8,007 nucleotides of DNA from positions 1 to 8,007 of the forward strand of contig JALHLM010000272.1 in the NCBI GenBank assembly GCA_022844585.1, in the 5' to 3' direction. This stretch comes from Pirellulales bacterium (GTDB lineage: Bacteria > Planctomycetota > Planctomycetia > Pirellulales > JALHLM01). Below, piece after piece: positions 1 to 6,094 of this stretch (position 1 is its first letter; the number at the start of each line of letters is the position of its first letter). A program made the position numbers and the translations under genes. Under the pieces are notes generated by a model. It was not told the DNA's origin, made no database searches, and saw nothing but the letters and a program-made list of their open reading frames with translations.

Positions 1-135
1 CTCCGCCGCCTGAGGGTAAAAGACGTGGGCCTTGCCGAAGCTCAGGTCAAAGGTTTGAAAGCGATCCGGATGCTTATGCAGCAGATAGCTGAGATCGGTG
101 GCCGACTCCCGGCGCGTGGCAATGGTCAGTAACAT
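1..135 (-). CDS. hen1: 3'-terminal RNA ribose 2'-O-methyltransferase Hen1, N-terminal fragment
   Basis: Only the first 45 codons are present, read leftward from the ATG at 135-133 and open to the window edge. The translation begins MLLTIATRRESATDLSYLLH and continues with a segment containing HKHPDRFQTFDLSFGKAHVF and YPQAAE. This closely matches what I recall of the N-terminal domain of bacterial Hen1, where 'ATDL-YLLHK-P-R-Q-F-LSFG-AHVFYP' is a hallmark. Bacterial Hen1 adds a 2'-O-methyl mark at the 3' end of a cleaved RNA before the ligase Pnkp reseals it, protecting the repaired tRNA from being cut again at that site. The methyltransferase domain and any pnkp gene would lie left of the window. 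No Shine-Dalgarno sequence is visible before the ATG, but the family resemblance begins at this Met. The N-terminal identity is strong; catalytic competence cannot be judged. Confidence 0.82.
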   Translation of the reverse strand, partial: MLLTIATRRESATDLSYLLHKHPDRFQTFDLSFGKAHVFYPQAAE

Positions 136-183
136 GCATAGAATCGTGTGAGTGAATCGACGTGGGCAACCCAGTCTAGCAAA

Positions 184-213
184 CGGGGCTCTCGCCTGGC
201 GACGAGAGCCCCG
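184..213 (-). terminator. Perfect 11-bp hairpin, possible terminator of the SEC-C gene
   Basis: The arm CGGGGCTCTCG (184-194) pairs without mismatch with CGAGAGCCCCG (203-213) around an 8-base loop. Read on the minus strand, it lies just after the SEC-C gene and before hen1, and is followed by only TTT before mixed sequence. It therefore resembles an intrinsic terminator with a poor U-tract. It could equally be a transcript-stabilising hairpin. On the plus strand no T-run follows it. Confidence 0.5.
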
Positions 214-263
214 AAGATCACCTTATCAAAGGTCTCTAAAAGTAGTGGTCGCGGTTGACGCCG

Positions 264-500
264 TCAAAAGCGGCCTGAATCGAGGCAGCACCGTTTGAAG
301 CGCTGCCCGCTGCCGCAGGGGCAGAGGTCATTGCGGCCCAGCTTCTCTTCGAGCAGCTTGTCGCCACGCACGATGCGCGTGCCGCGCATGACTTTGGTCT
401 CCGACGGGTAGCCCCGCCGTCGCTTGCTCATCGGCCTGAAAGGATTGCTCGTCGTCGAAATGTCGGCGCATGGTACACCTCCCCAGAAAAAGCAAGGCAC
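264..500 (-). CDS. Small SEC-C motif protein, reading frame probably disrupted
   Basis: The open frame (78 codons from a GTG at 500-498) ends in LGRNDLCPCGSGQRFKRCC, a clear SEC-C motif (CxCGSG...CC). This is the short zinc-binding module found at the end of SecA and in many small proteins; here it makes up most of the protein and the function is unknown. The start is doubtful. The only good Shine-Dalgarno (GGGGAGG, 478-484) sits before an ATG at 471-469 in another frame, which reads MRRHFDDEQSFQADEQATAG. Past the stop at 264-266, a third frame reads DGVNRDHYF and stops at 236-238. One extra base near 405 and one in the four-A run 266-269 would together restore a single 77-residue protein spanning 471-236. 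That makes either a pseudogene or two sequence errors likely. If this frame is used as it stands, the ATG at 431 is an alternative start. Confidence 0.6.
   Translation of the reverse strand: MPCFFWGGVPCADISTTSNPFRPMSKRRRGYPSETKVMRGTRIVRGDKLLEEKLGRNDLCPCGSGQRFKRCCLDSGRF
478..484 (-). promoter_or_regulatory. Strong ribosome binding site in front of an out-of-frame ATG
   Basis: On the minus strand GGGGAGG is followed five bases later (TGTACC region) by an ATG at 471-469. It is the best Shine-Dalgarno near the SEC-C gene, but its ATG is not in the SEC-C frame and opens a 47-codon frame instead. It argues that the original start was this ATG and that the frame was lost inside the gene. Confidence 0.5.
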
Positions 501-678
501 CCCCTCTCGCTAGCGGACACCAGCGGTGAGGGATGGTTCACGGTTCGACATGGACCGCACTGGTCTAAGCTCGGTGAATGGGGTCCGCGGCCTGTAGCAA
601 TGATGCAACTGCCGATGTCTCAAGCCACCACGACGGCTAATTGCCTGCCTTTTGAATTGTTTGCTGGCCGGGAGCTGC

Positions 679-858
679 TCACTTCGGTGGTGCCAACATG
701 CGACGGCGAGTGACAATGCCGGCGGCAGCGAGTAACGTGGCCAGGATCAGTGTGGACGGTTCGGGAACTGCCGTGAGCGTCACTTCGCCCGTTGAGTAGA
801 GGCGGCTAGTGTCCCACTGGTAGTCGCTCACGACGTGAAACTTAGTTGAAATCGGCAT
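679..858 (-). pseudogene. Detached PEP-CTERM sorting tail of a secreted protein
   Basis: Reading leftward, a 59-codon frame (possible ATG at 858-856, stop 679-681) contains SDYQWDTSRLYSTGEVTLTA, then VPEPST, then a hydrophobic stretch (LILATLLAAAGIV), then TRRR near the C-terminus. This is a textbook PEP-CTERM signal: Pro-Glu-Pro, one transmembrane helix, a short basic end. It directs exported proteins to the exosortase pathway. The preceding 'WDTSRLYSTGEVTLTAVPEPS' stretch is, as I recall, typical of the last beta-strand region in planctomycete PEP-CTERM proteins. The frame has no signal peptide of its own, and a TAA lies two codons before the ATG. It overlaps the end of the pentapeptide frame by 17 bases in another register. 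I read it as the 3' remnant of the same gene, separated by a frame-destroying deletion. Confidence 0.68.
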
Positions 859-1315
859 CGATTAAGTCCTGATCGCGAAAAACCCAGCCACTGAAGTCGG
901 TCGGAAAATCGGGCCGTGAAACGACACCGAAGTAGACGCCTCTCAAATCATGTGATTGATAACTTTGAGTGGAATACAACTGCTCCTTCGTAAAGCTGAA
1001 TGCGGTCAGGTCTGACAGCACCGCTCCCTGGACGATTGCGCCATCGAGATTAGCACCAGCAAGTGTGGCTTGTCGCAACCGCACACCTTGGAGATTGGCG
1101 TTATCAAATCGAGCGCCGGTCAGATCCAGCTTTTCCATATTTGCTCCAGCGAGATTCGCGCCGACAAACCGTGCTCCGGCCGCGCCCGCTGCGGTGGAAA
1201 AGAAAACTGCGCCCGTCAGATTCGCGCCTGTAAAGTCAGTGTCTACCAGCGTCGCACCGGAAAACACGACGCCCGAAAGGTTCTGATTTCGAAAGTCCCA
1301 GGCACTAAGTCTCAC
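842..1315 (-). CDS. Pentapeptide-repeat protein, probably a truncated remnant
   Basis: This 157-codon frame opens at a GTG (1315-1313) that overlaps the stop of the upstream metallophosphoesterase (GTGA). It is largely built of pentapeptide repeats (A-N/D-L-x-G type), for example FTGANLTGAVF and ANLAGANM, which fold as a right-handed beta-helix. Residues about 4-12 (SAWDFRNQN) and about 141-150 (SGWVFRDQDL) are two copies of one larger module, and SFTKEQLYSTQSYQ lies between. That layout matches exported planctomycete pentapeptide proteins ending in PEP-CTERM. The frame lacks a signal peptide, starts in the middle of a module and stops (842-844) just where a PEP-CTERM tail continues in another frame (679-858). 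A working small cytosolic protein coupled to the phosphoesterase is possible, but a 5'-truncated, internally deleted pseudogene is the better reading. Confidence 0.62.
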   Translation of the reverse strand: MRLSAWDFRNQNLSGVVFSGATLVDTDFTGANLTGAVFFSTAAGAAGARFVGANLAGANMEKLDLTGARFDNANLQGVRLRQATLAGANLDGAIVQGAVLSDLTAFSFTKEQLYSTQSYQSHDLRGVYFGVVSRPDFPTDFSGWVFRDQDLIDADFN

Positions 1316-2301
1316 TTCCGCCGCGTCCGGTGCGCCGCTTGATCGCGCTTCTGCTGATTGCGGACCACTTTCGCGGCGCGTTGCGCTTGCTTGCGAGCCG
1401 TCGGCGGGCGGCCGGCGTGGCCGGGTTGTTCGCCGTGTTCTTCGTCGATGCTGCCCGGCGGTAAACCGAGTTCAAAGATGGTGACTTCGCGTTTCGCGCG
1501 CTGGCCGACGCGGAGCGGCATCACCGCCGCACCGATGCCGGCACCGACGTAGACCGCGCCGGAAGGCGGTCCAGTTTGCCGCGTGCCGTACAGGCCATGC
1601 ACGTAGCGATGGCCAATCACGCAACCGAAGATCATTTCGTTCAGCCCGGCGACCGTCACCTGGCCGGCGTGCGTATGTCCGGAAAGCACCAGCGGTACGC
1701 CGTGCTCCCAGAGCGACTCCGCTTCCTCGGCGATGTGCGACAGGGCAATCGCGGGCAGATCGTGATGCAGGCCGCGAACCGCTTTCTTGACGTCGGCGTG
1801 GCCGGTGTACGCGTCGTCGACGCCGACGATTTGCACTTTCTGCCCGGCGATCTCCACGACGGTATGGGCGTTGTCCAACACTTCGATGTTGGCCTTGCGC
1901 AGCACCTGGCGGATTTCCCGGGAGCCGGACCAATGATCGTGGTTGCCAAGCGTGGCGTAAACGGGTCCCTCGAAGCGCGCGAGGACTTCGCGCAATTCGT
2001 CGAGATACCTTTGCCCGTGGCAAACGAAATCGCCGGTCAGCGCGATCAAATCCGGTTTGGCGGCGTTGGCAAGGGCGGCGGCCTCGAACTGGACGCGCAT
2101 TGGCGTCACGCGGCCGACGTGCAGATCGGTGACATGCACGATCCGCAGCGGCCGCTCCAACTGCGTGGCATGGACGGCGTGCCCGGCGAAGCGGCGGACG
2201 GCGATCGATGAGCGGAGCGGGAGCAACTCGCGCAGCAATTCCCAGGGAGGTCGCAGCCCGGTTGAGCGTGAAAGGCGGTCCGGCATAAAGGTGTGCGTCA
2301 A
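1312..2301 (-). CDS. Calcineurin-like metallophosphoesterase (YkuE/YaeI type)
   Basis: The 329-residue product carries the full two-metal phosphoesterase signature: DLH (residues 59-61), TGDF (89-92), GNHDHW (119-124), LSH (187-189) and SGHTHAGQV (207-215). The GHTHAGQ form and overall size fit the YkuE/YaeI/LpxG-like branch, some members of which cleave phosphodiester or pyrophosphate bonds in lipids; the substrate here cannot be told. Unlike many of that branch there is no clear N-terminal membrane segment, although residues 20-34 are mildly hydrophobic. From about residue 285 a tail of some 45 residues is very rich in Arg, Lys, Gln and Ala and lies outside the catalytic fold. The longest start is a TTG at 2301; the ATG at 2286 (residue 6) is an equally good choice, and neither has a clear Shine-Dalgarno. 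It is transcribed away from the dihydrouridine synthase gene, and its stop overlaps the next frame. Confidence 0.88.
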   Translation of the reverse strand: MTHTFMPDRLSRSTGLRPPWELLRELLPLRSSIAVRRFAGHAVHATQLERPLRIVHVTDLHVGRVTPMRVQFEAAALANAAKPDLIALTGDFVCHGQRYLDELREVLARFEGPVYATLGNHDHWSGSREIRQVLRKANIEVLDNAHTVVEIAGQKVQIVGVDDAYTGHADVKKAVRGLHHDLPAIALSHIAEEAESLWEHGVPLVLSGHTHAGQVTVAGLNEMIFGCVIGHRYVHGLYGTRQTGPPSGAVYVGAGIGAAVMPLRVGQRAKREVTIFELGLPPGSIDEEHGEQPGHAGRPPTARKQAQRAAKVVRNQQKRDQAAHRTRRK

Positions 2302-2522
2302 AGCGGCGGGCGGCGGCCGCGGGAGTTCGTAATGATCGTTGCGGCCGCAAATTGGCTCGCTCTTGAATTTTACGTCGATTCTGCGGGCTGGTACACCGAA
2401 CGTGGGATGTTTTTAACCGCGCCGATTTTGGCGGCTTTCTTCAGGATCAACAGCCGTTGCACTCCGCGTGCCAATCGTGGGGGCGGCTTCTGCTTTGGGC
2501 GGGGATCGGCGATAGTAAATGC

Positions 2523-3590
2523 ATGCCTCCTTTCAAGCCTTTGCAAATTGGTCCGGTGGCGATTGGCTTTCCGGTCGTACAGGCTGCGCTCAGCGGGTAC
2601 AGCGACTGGGCGATGCGCGTGATCGCGCGGCGGTTGGGGGCTCCCTATACGTTATGCGAAGTAGTGCTGGACCGGATTGTGATCCAGGCGGGGAAAAAGA
2701 CACGGCTGAAACGGCTCCGCGTCACGGCGGACGAGCAACCGGTCGGCGGGCAACTCATGGGGAGCGACCCGGTGGAGTTCGGACGGGCGGCGCGGGAACT
2801 GGCGCTGGTGGGCTTCCGCGTGATCGACATTAATTTCGGTTGCCCCGTGAAGAAGGTGCTCGGAAGGTGCCGGGGCGGTTATCACTTGAGCCGCCCGGAT
2901 GTGGCGCTGGAGATTGTCTCGCGGGTGCGCGAAGCGGTGCCGCCGGAGATTCCCGTCACCGTGAAAATGCGGCGCGGCATTGATGATACGGCCGAAAGCC
3001 GGGACAAGTTCTTCGAGATCTTCGACGGCGCGTTCGCGCGCGGCATCGCGGCGGCCACGGTGCATGGTCGCACGGTCGAACAGCGTTATGTAGGCCCAAG
3101 CCGCTGGTCGTTTCTGAGCGAAGTAAAACGGCACGCCGGCGATCGCGTCATCTTGGGGAGCGGCGATCTATTCACCGCGGCCGATTGCCTGAACATGCTG
3201 CGCGAGACCGGCGTTGACGGCGTGACCGCGGCGCGCGGGGCGATCGGCAATCCTTGGATTTTTCGCGAAGCGCAGGCGCTCGCGGCGGGAGAACCGTTGC
3301 CGCCGCCGCCGACATTGTTTGAGCAACGCGCGGTGATCGAAGAGCACTACCGGCTGGCCGAGCAAATCTACGGGCTGGAACCGTGCTGCCGGCAGATGCG
3401 CAAGTTCGGCATCAAGTACTCGCAATTGCATCCAGAACCCTTGGCCGTTCGCGAGGCGTTCATCAGCGTGCGGCAACCCGGCGAATGGCAGCAGGTACTG
3501 GACCGCTGGTACGCCGAAGACCTGCCAGGACGCCATCCCTCCGTGGCGGAACAAGCGGATACGGTCGAAACGGATTGCGGTGTGAGTTGA
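2523..3590 (+). CDS. dus: tRNA-dihydrouridine synthase (Dus family)
   Basis: This FMN-dependent TIM-barrel enzyme reduces uridine to dihydrouridine in tRNA. Starting at the ATG at 2523, the product has 355 residues, close to the family norm. Landmarks are the N-terminal FPVVQAALSGYSDWAMR (16-32), the catalytic-cysteine motif DINFGCPVKKV (102-112, Cys107), VTVKMRRG (145-152, Lys148 probably at the FMN), the HGRT loop (181-184), and the phosphate-binding end LGSGDLF (211-217) with ARGAIGNPWIF (238-248). The usual 'GRGA' reads 'ARGA', and the region after the catalytic cysteine is GRCRGGY rather than the common GSAL form. I recall similar variants in planctomycete members. An in-frame TTG at 2457 would add 22 residues with no family resemblance, so I rejected it. 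The subtype (DusA, B or C) is not certain, though DusB/C-like length fits. It stands alone on its strand. Confidence 0.92.
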   Translation: MPPFKPLQIGPVAIGFPVVQAALSGYSDWAMRVIARRLGAPYTLCEVVLDRIVIQAGKKTRLKRLRVTADEQPVGGQLMGSDPVEFGRAARELALVGFRVIDINFGCPVKKVLGRCRGGYHLSRPDVALEIVSRVREAVPPEIPVTVKMRRGIDDTAESRDKFFEIFDGAFARGIAAATVHGRTVEQRYVGPSRWSFLSEVKRHAGDRVILGSGDLFTAADCLNMLRETGVDGVTAARGAIGNPWIFREAQALAAGEPLPPPPTLFEQRAVIEEHYRLAEQIYGLEPCCRQMRKFGIKYSQLHPEPLAVREAFISVRQPGEWQQVLDRWYAEDLPGRHPSVAEQADTVETDCGVS

Positions 3591-3596
3591 GGAGGA

Positions 3597-3637
3597 AAGT
3601 AGGTGAAGTAGTTAGTTGGTGAAGCAGGTAGTAGGCG
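3597..3637. repeat. Low-complexity GTAG/GGTGAAG-rich spacer
   Basis: Immediately after the dus stop, the spacer holds the heptamer GGTGAAG twice (about 3602 and 3618) together with repeated GTAG and TTAG/AGTAG words. It has no coding potential and differs sharply in composition from the flanking genes. It may belong to the same intergenic repeat as the direct repeat at 3656-3680. Confidence 0.4.
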
Positions 3638-3655
3638 GAGTTAATGCAGTAGATT

Positions 3656-3680
3656 CACTGAAAACTGAACACTGAAAACT
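3656..3680. repeat. Two tandem copies of CACTGAAAACT
   Basis: CACTGAAAACT occurs at 3656-3666 and again at 3670-3680, separated by GAA, giving a 14-base period. It lies between the convergent 3' ends of dus and rnhA. I see no hairpin or T-run that would make it a terminator. Its role is unknown. Confidence 0.6.
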
Positions 3681-3692
3681 TCAAACTCCCGC

Positions 3693-4166
3693 TCAAACAT
3701 TTCCCGGCCGCAGAAACTTCTGATATGCCGCGACCGCGAGCTCATCACAACGCTCATTTTCCGGATGTCCGCTGTGGCCGCGGACGTGAGTGAAGCGGAT
3801 GTTGTGCTTCGCGCAAAGCTCGTCAAGTTTGCGCCAGAGTTCTTCGTTTTTGACTTCGGCCCACTTCGATCCTTCACGGCGTCGCCAGCCGTTGGCCTTC
3901 CACTTGGCAAGCCATTCGCTAAGTCCCTTGCCGACATATTGGCTGTCGACGATCAGTTCCACGTCGGACGGTTGCTTGAGCGCCCCGAGCCCCTCGATCA
4001 CGGCGGTAAGCTCCATGCGGTTGTTCGTCGTTTCCAGGACACCGCCGGAGCGCTCCATTTCTTTGCCGGAGGCCGGATGACGAAGAACGAATGCCCAGCC
4101 GCCGGGACCGGGATTGCCGCTACACGCGCCGTCGGCGAAGAGTTGAACCTTGGGGAGATCAGGCAT
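3693..4166 (-). CDS. rnhA: Ribonuclease HI
   Basis: The 157-residue product has the length and all the catalytic features of bacterial RNase HI, which cuts the RNA strand of RNA-DNA hybrids to remove primers and R-loops. The four-acidic metal site is visible: Asp12 in FADGACSGNPGPGGW, Glu52 in NNRMELTAVIEGL, Asp74 in LIVDSQYV and Asp141 in ERCDELA. The flexible-loop histidine is His131 in THVRGHSGHPENE. The basic handle helix (KWKANGWRRREGSKW, about 88-102) that grips the hybrid is also present, so this is the classical E. coli-like form rather than the handle-less type. The ATG at 4166 puts the first catalytic Asp at the expected distance. No strong ribosome binding site precedes it. It lies downstream of the sensor kinase on the same strand, with the palindrome pair between, so it is probably transcribed separately. 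Confidence 0.95.
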   Translation of the reverse strand: MPDLPKVQLFADGACSGNPGPGGWAFVLRHPASGKEMERSGGVLETTNNRMELTAVIEGLGALKQPSDVELIVDSQYVGKGLSEWLAKWKANGWRRREGSKWAEVKNEELWRKLDELCAKHNIRFTHVRGHSGHPENERCDELAVAAYQKFLRPGNV

Positions 4167-4184
4167 GGATGGGTGTATGGATTT

Positions 4185-4281
4185 CTGTAGCCGGCCTCTG
4201 TGAGGCCGGGGGGTGGTCGAGGAATGAATAATAAACGTCGGTTGTCGACGGTGCGGCCGAGGTCACAGGCCTCGGCTACAG
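4185..4281. repeat. Paired inverted palindromes (REP/BIME-like element)
   Basis: Two hairpins face each other in the spacer between the kinase and rnhA. The first is CCGGCCTC (4191-4198) paired with GAGGCCGG (4202-4209) over a TGT loop. The second is GCCGAGG (4256-4262) paired with CCTCGGC (4270-4276) over a 7-base loop. The outermost bases, CTGTAGCC (4185-4192) and GGCTACAG (4274-4281), are themselves perfect inverted repeats, so the whole 97-bp unit is bounded symmetrically. This is the architecture of a REP doublet (BIME), the kind of element moved by REP-associated tyrosine transposases. No T-run follows either hairpin, so a plain terminator is unlikely. Confidence 0.72.
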
Positions 4282-4294
4282 AGGGTTGGTTGCA

Positions 4295-6094
4295 TTAAAG
4301 GTTGGCGCCGGCGGCGAGCGTGGCGGCAGGGTGTTCTTGTTCGAGGCGGGCTGTGGATCGGGCGAGGTCGTTGGCGGCTTCGATGAGCGTGCCTTGAAGG
4401 TTGGAGACGTCGTTGAGTTGGTACGGAACGCGGACCGTGAACGTGCTGCCTTTGCCGAGCTCGCTTTCGAGTTCGACTTCACCGCCCAGTAAGCGACAGA
4501 GCTCCTTGACGATCGAAAGCCCCAGCCCGGTGCCGGAATGTTCGCGCGTCATGGCGTCGCCGGTGGGCGATGCGGAACTGCCTTGGCGGAATTTTTCAAA
4601 GATCGTGGTTTGATCTTCCGGCGCGATGCCGACGCCAGTATCGGCCACCTGCACGACCAGTTCGTTTCCTTCTTGCGCGGCGGAACAGGTGATGCGTCCG
4701 CCTTCGGGCGTGAACTTGATGGCGTTCGACAACAGGTTGTTGAAGATCTGCTGGATCTTCGCCTGATCTTGATACAGTTCGGGCAACTCCGCCTGGATGT
4801 GTAAGTCGAGATCGATGTTTTTCTTTTCGGTCAGCGGCCGGGCCATGTCGCATTGAGCGTGGAGCACGTGCTCGATGCGGAAACTCGCGGGCCGGACGTT
4901 CATCTTACCGCTCTCGATCTTGGCCAGATCGAGCACCTCGTTGATCATCTCCAGCAGCACCTTGCCGGACTTTTGGATGTTCAACACGTAGCGGCGCTGC
5001 TTTTCGTCGAGTGTGCGAATCGAGGCCAGCACGTCGCTGAACCCGATGATGCTGTTGAGCGGCGTGCGGAGTTCGTGGCTCATCGTGGCCAGGAAATCCC
5101 CCTTCAAGCGGTTGGCCTCGAACAATCGCATATTCGCCTGGGCGAGCTGATCGACTTTGCCGTCGAGGTCGGCGTTCACCTCGCGCAGTTCTTGCTGCAC
5201 CGCCATGAGGTGGCGCAACATGCGGTTGAACGCGATGCCCAACTCCTCGAACTCGTCGGCGGTTTGGATATCGGCCCGCATCTCCATGTTGCCGCGGCTG
5301 ATGGCGTCGCTGACGTCGCGTAAGTGCTTGAGCGGCTTCACGATCACGTATTTCACGATGGCCCAGGAAGCGATCATCGCCAGGAACACGGTGACCACGG
5401 CGAGCGACGCCAACGTGGCGCGATTGCGTTGCAGGTCGCGCTCCGCTTGGGCGCGCGGGAACTCCAATTTGACAAGTCCGAGGGCATCGCCCGCCACGAT
5501 CTTGGCGGCCGCGAGCGACGCTTCATTGTCCGACATTTGCTCGGTCCAGTACGGTGGACGAATGACGCTGTGGCATTTCACACAGCTTTCCGCCGCCCGA
5601 ACGGGCTGAAAATATTGATACTTCGATCCGTCGGGCGAAACTGAAGAGAAGGCCTCCGGTTCGCTCAGTTCGTCGGTCGAGAGAAAGTCTGTGCGGTGGA
5701 TCGGAAACTTGTCCGTCAAGACGTCCCATTCTTTGTCGTCGACCGGTTTGCTCGTGTATTCGTTTTCCGTGATGTTGTGGCGGAGAAACGTGGCGACGTA
5801 GTCCTTGCCGCGCATTTCCTCTTGGAGTGCTTTGACGGATTCGGTGAAATCGTCGCCACCTTTTTTGGTCGCTTCTTCTTTCTGATAAAAGGACCAATGC
5901 CGATCGGTGACGAACGACTTGGCGAGTAGCTTTCCCGTAATGCGATTCTGGCGTTCGACGAGCAACTCGGTCTGGCGCGAATATGCCAGGAAGCTGCCGG
6001 AAATCAACAAGAACAGGCACGCGCCGAACAAGAAGCGGCACTTGCGCTCCAGGCTGGTTTCGCCGACGATGCGTTTGAGCGAGCGGTATGACAT
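4295..6094 (-). CDS. Membrane sensor histidine kinase with periplasmic c-type heme (DUF3365/Tll0287-like) domain
   Basis: The 599-residue protein has a membrane helix (about 21-38), a roughly 190-residue periplasmic sensor region, a second helix (about 229-252), a HAMP linker (about 252-305), a short coiled coil (about 297-328), and a complete kinase core. The core has the H-box MSHELRTPLN (His340 phosphorylated), N-box NNLLSNAIKFT (452-462), G1 DTGVGI (485-490), F-box FEKFRQG (499-505) and G2 GTGLGLSI (521-528). The sensor region contains ESCVKCHS with a CxxCH heme-c motif (171-175), preceded by QYFQPVRAAE. Together with FLRHNITENEYTSKP (103-117), this matches what I recall of DUF3365/Tll0287-like domains, so redox or gas sensing through heme is inferred. 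There is no receiver domain, and no response regulator in the window. An AAGGA sequence (6099-6103) precedes the ATG by four bases. The last 40 residues form an Ala-rich tail of unknown role. Confidence 0.92.
   Translation of the reverse strand: MSYRSLKRIVGETSLERKCRFLFGACLFLLISGSFLAYSRQTELLVERQNRITGKLLAKSFVTDRHWSFYQKEEATKKGGDDFTESVKALQEEMRGKDYVATFLRHNITENEYTSKPVDDKEWDVLTDKFPIHRTDFLSTDELSEPEAFSSVSPDGSKYQYFQPVRAAESCVKCHSVIRPPYWTEQMSDNEASLAAAKIVAGDALGLVKLEFPRAQAERDLQRNRATLASLAVVTVFLAMIASWAIVKYVIVKPLKHLRDVSDAISRGNMEMRADIQTADEFEELGIAFNRMLRHLMAVQQELREVNADLDGKVDQLAQANMRLFEANRLKGDFLATMSHELRTPLNSIIGFSDVLASIRTLDEKQRRYVLNIQKSGKVLLEMINEVLDLAKIESGKMNVRPASFRIEHVLHAQCDMARPLTEKKNIDLDLHIQAELPELYQDQAKIQQIFNNLLSNAIKFTPEGGRITCSAAQEGNELVVQVADTGVGIAPEDQTTIFEKFRQGSSASPTGDAMTREHSGTGLGLSIVKELCRLLGGEVELESELGKGSTFTVRVPYQLNDVSNLQGTLIEAANDLARSTARLEQEHPAATLAAGANL

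Noticed and set aside
510..716. 68-codon minus-strand frame between the SEC-C gene and the PEP-CTERM remnant
   Set aside because: No family resemblance and no ribosome binding site, and it overlaps the PEP-CTERM tail in another frame.
842..864. Programmed ribosomal frameshift linking the pentapeptide and PEP-CTERM frames
   Set aside because: No slippery heptamer or downstream structure is evident, and the intervening region of the family seems absent, so a deletion fits better.
1576..2211. 211-codon plus-strand frame antisense to the metallophosphoesterase
   Set aside because: It mirrors the GC-rich codon pattern of the real gene and shows no motif; a typical antisense shadow.
1472..2350. 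292-codon minus-strand frame over the metallophosphoesterase
   Set aside because: Arginine- and alanine-rich shadow of a well-supported gene on the same strand; it shows no recognisable domain.
4185..4294. Rho-independent terminator of the kinase gene
   Set aside because: Neither hairpin is followed by a T-run on either strand, and the symmetric pairing fits a REP doublet better.
4853..5323. 156-codon plus-strand frame antisense to the kinase
   Set aside because: It lies entirely inside the kinase core and linker and has His/Gln/Leu-rich composition typical of antisense frames.
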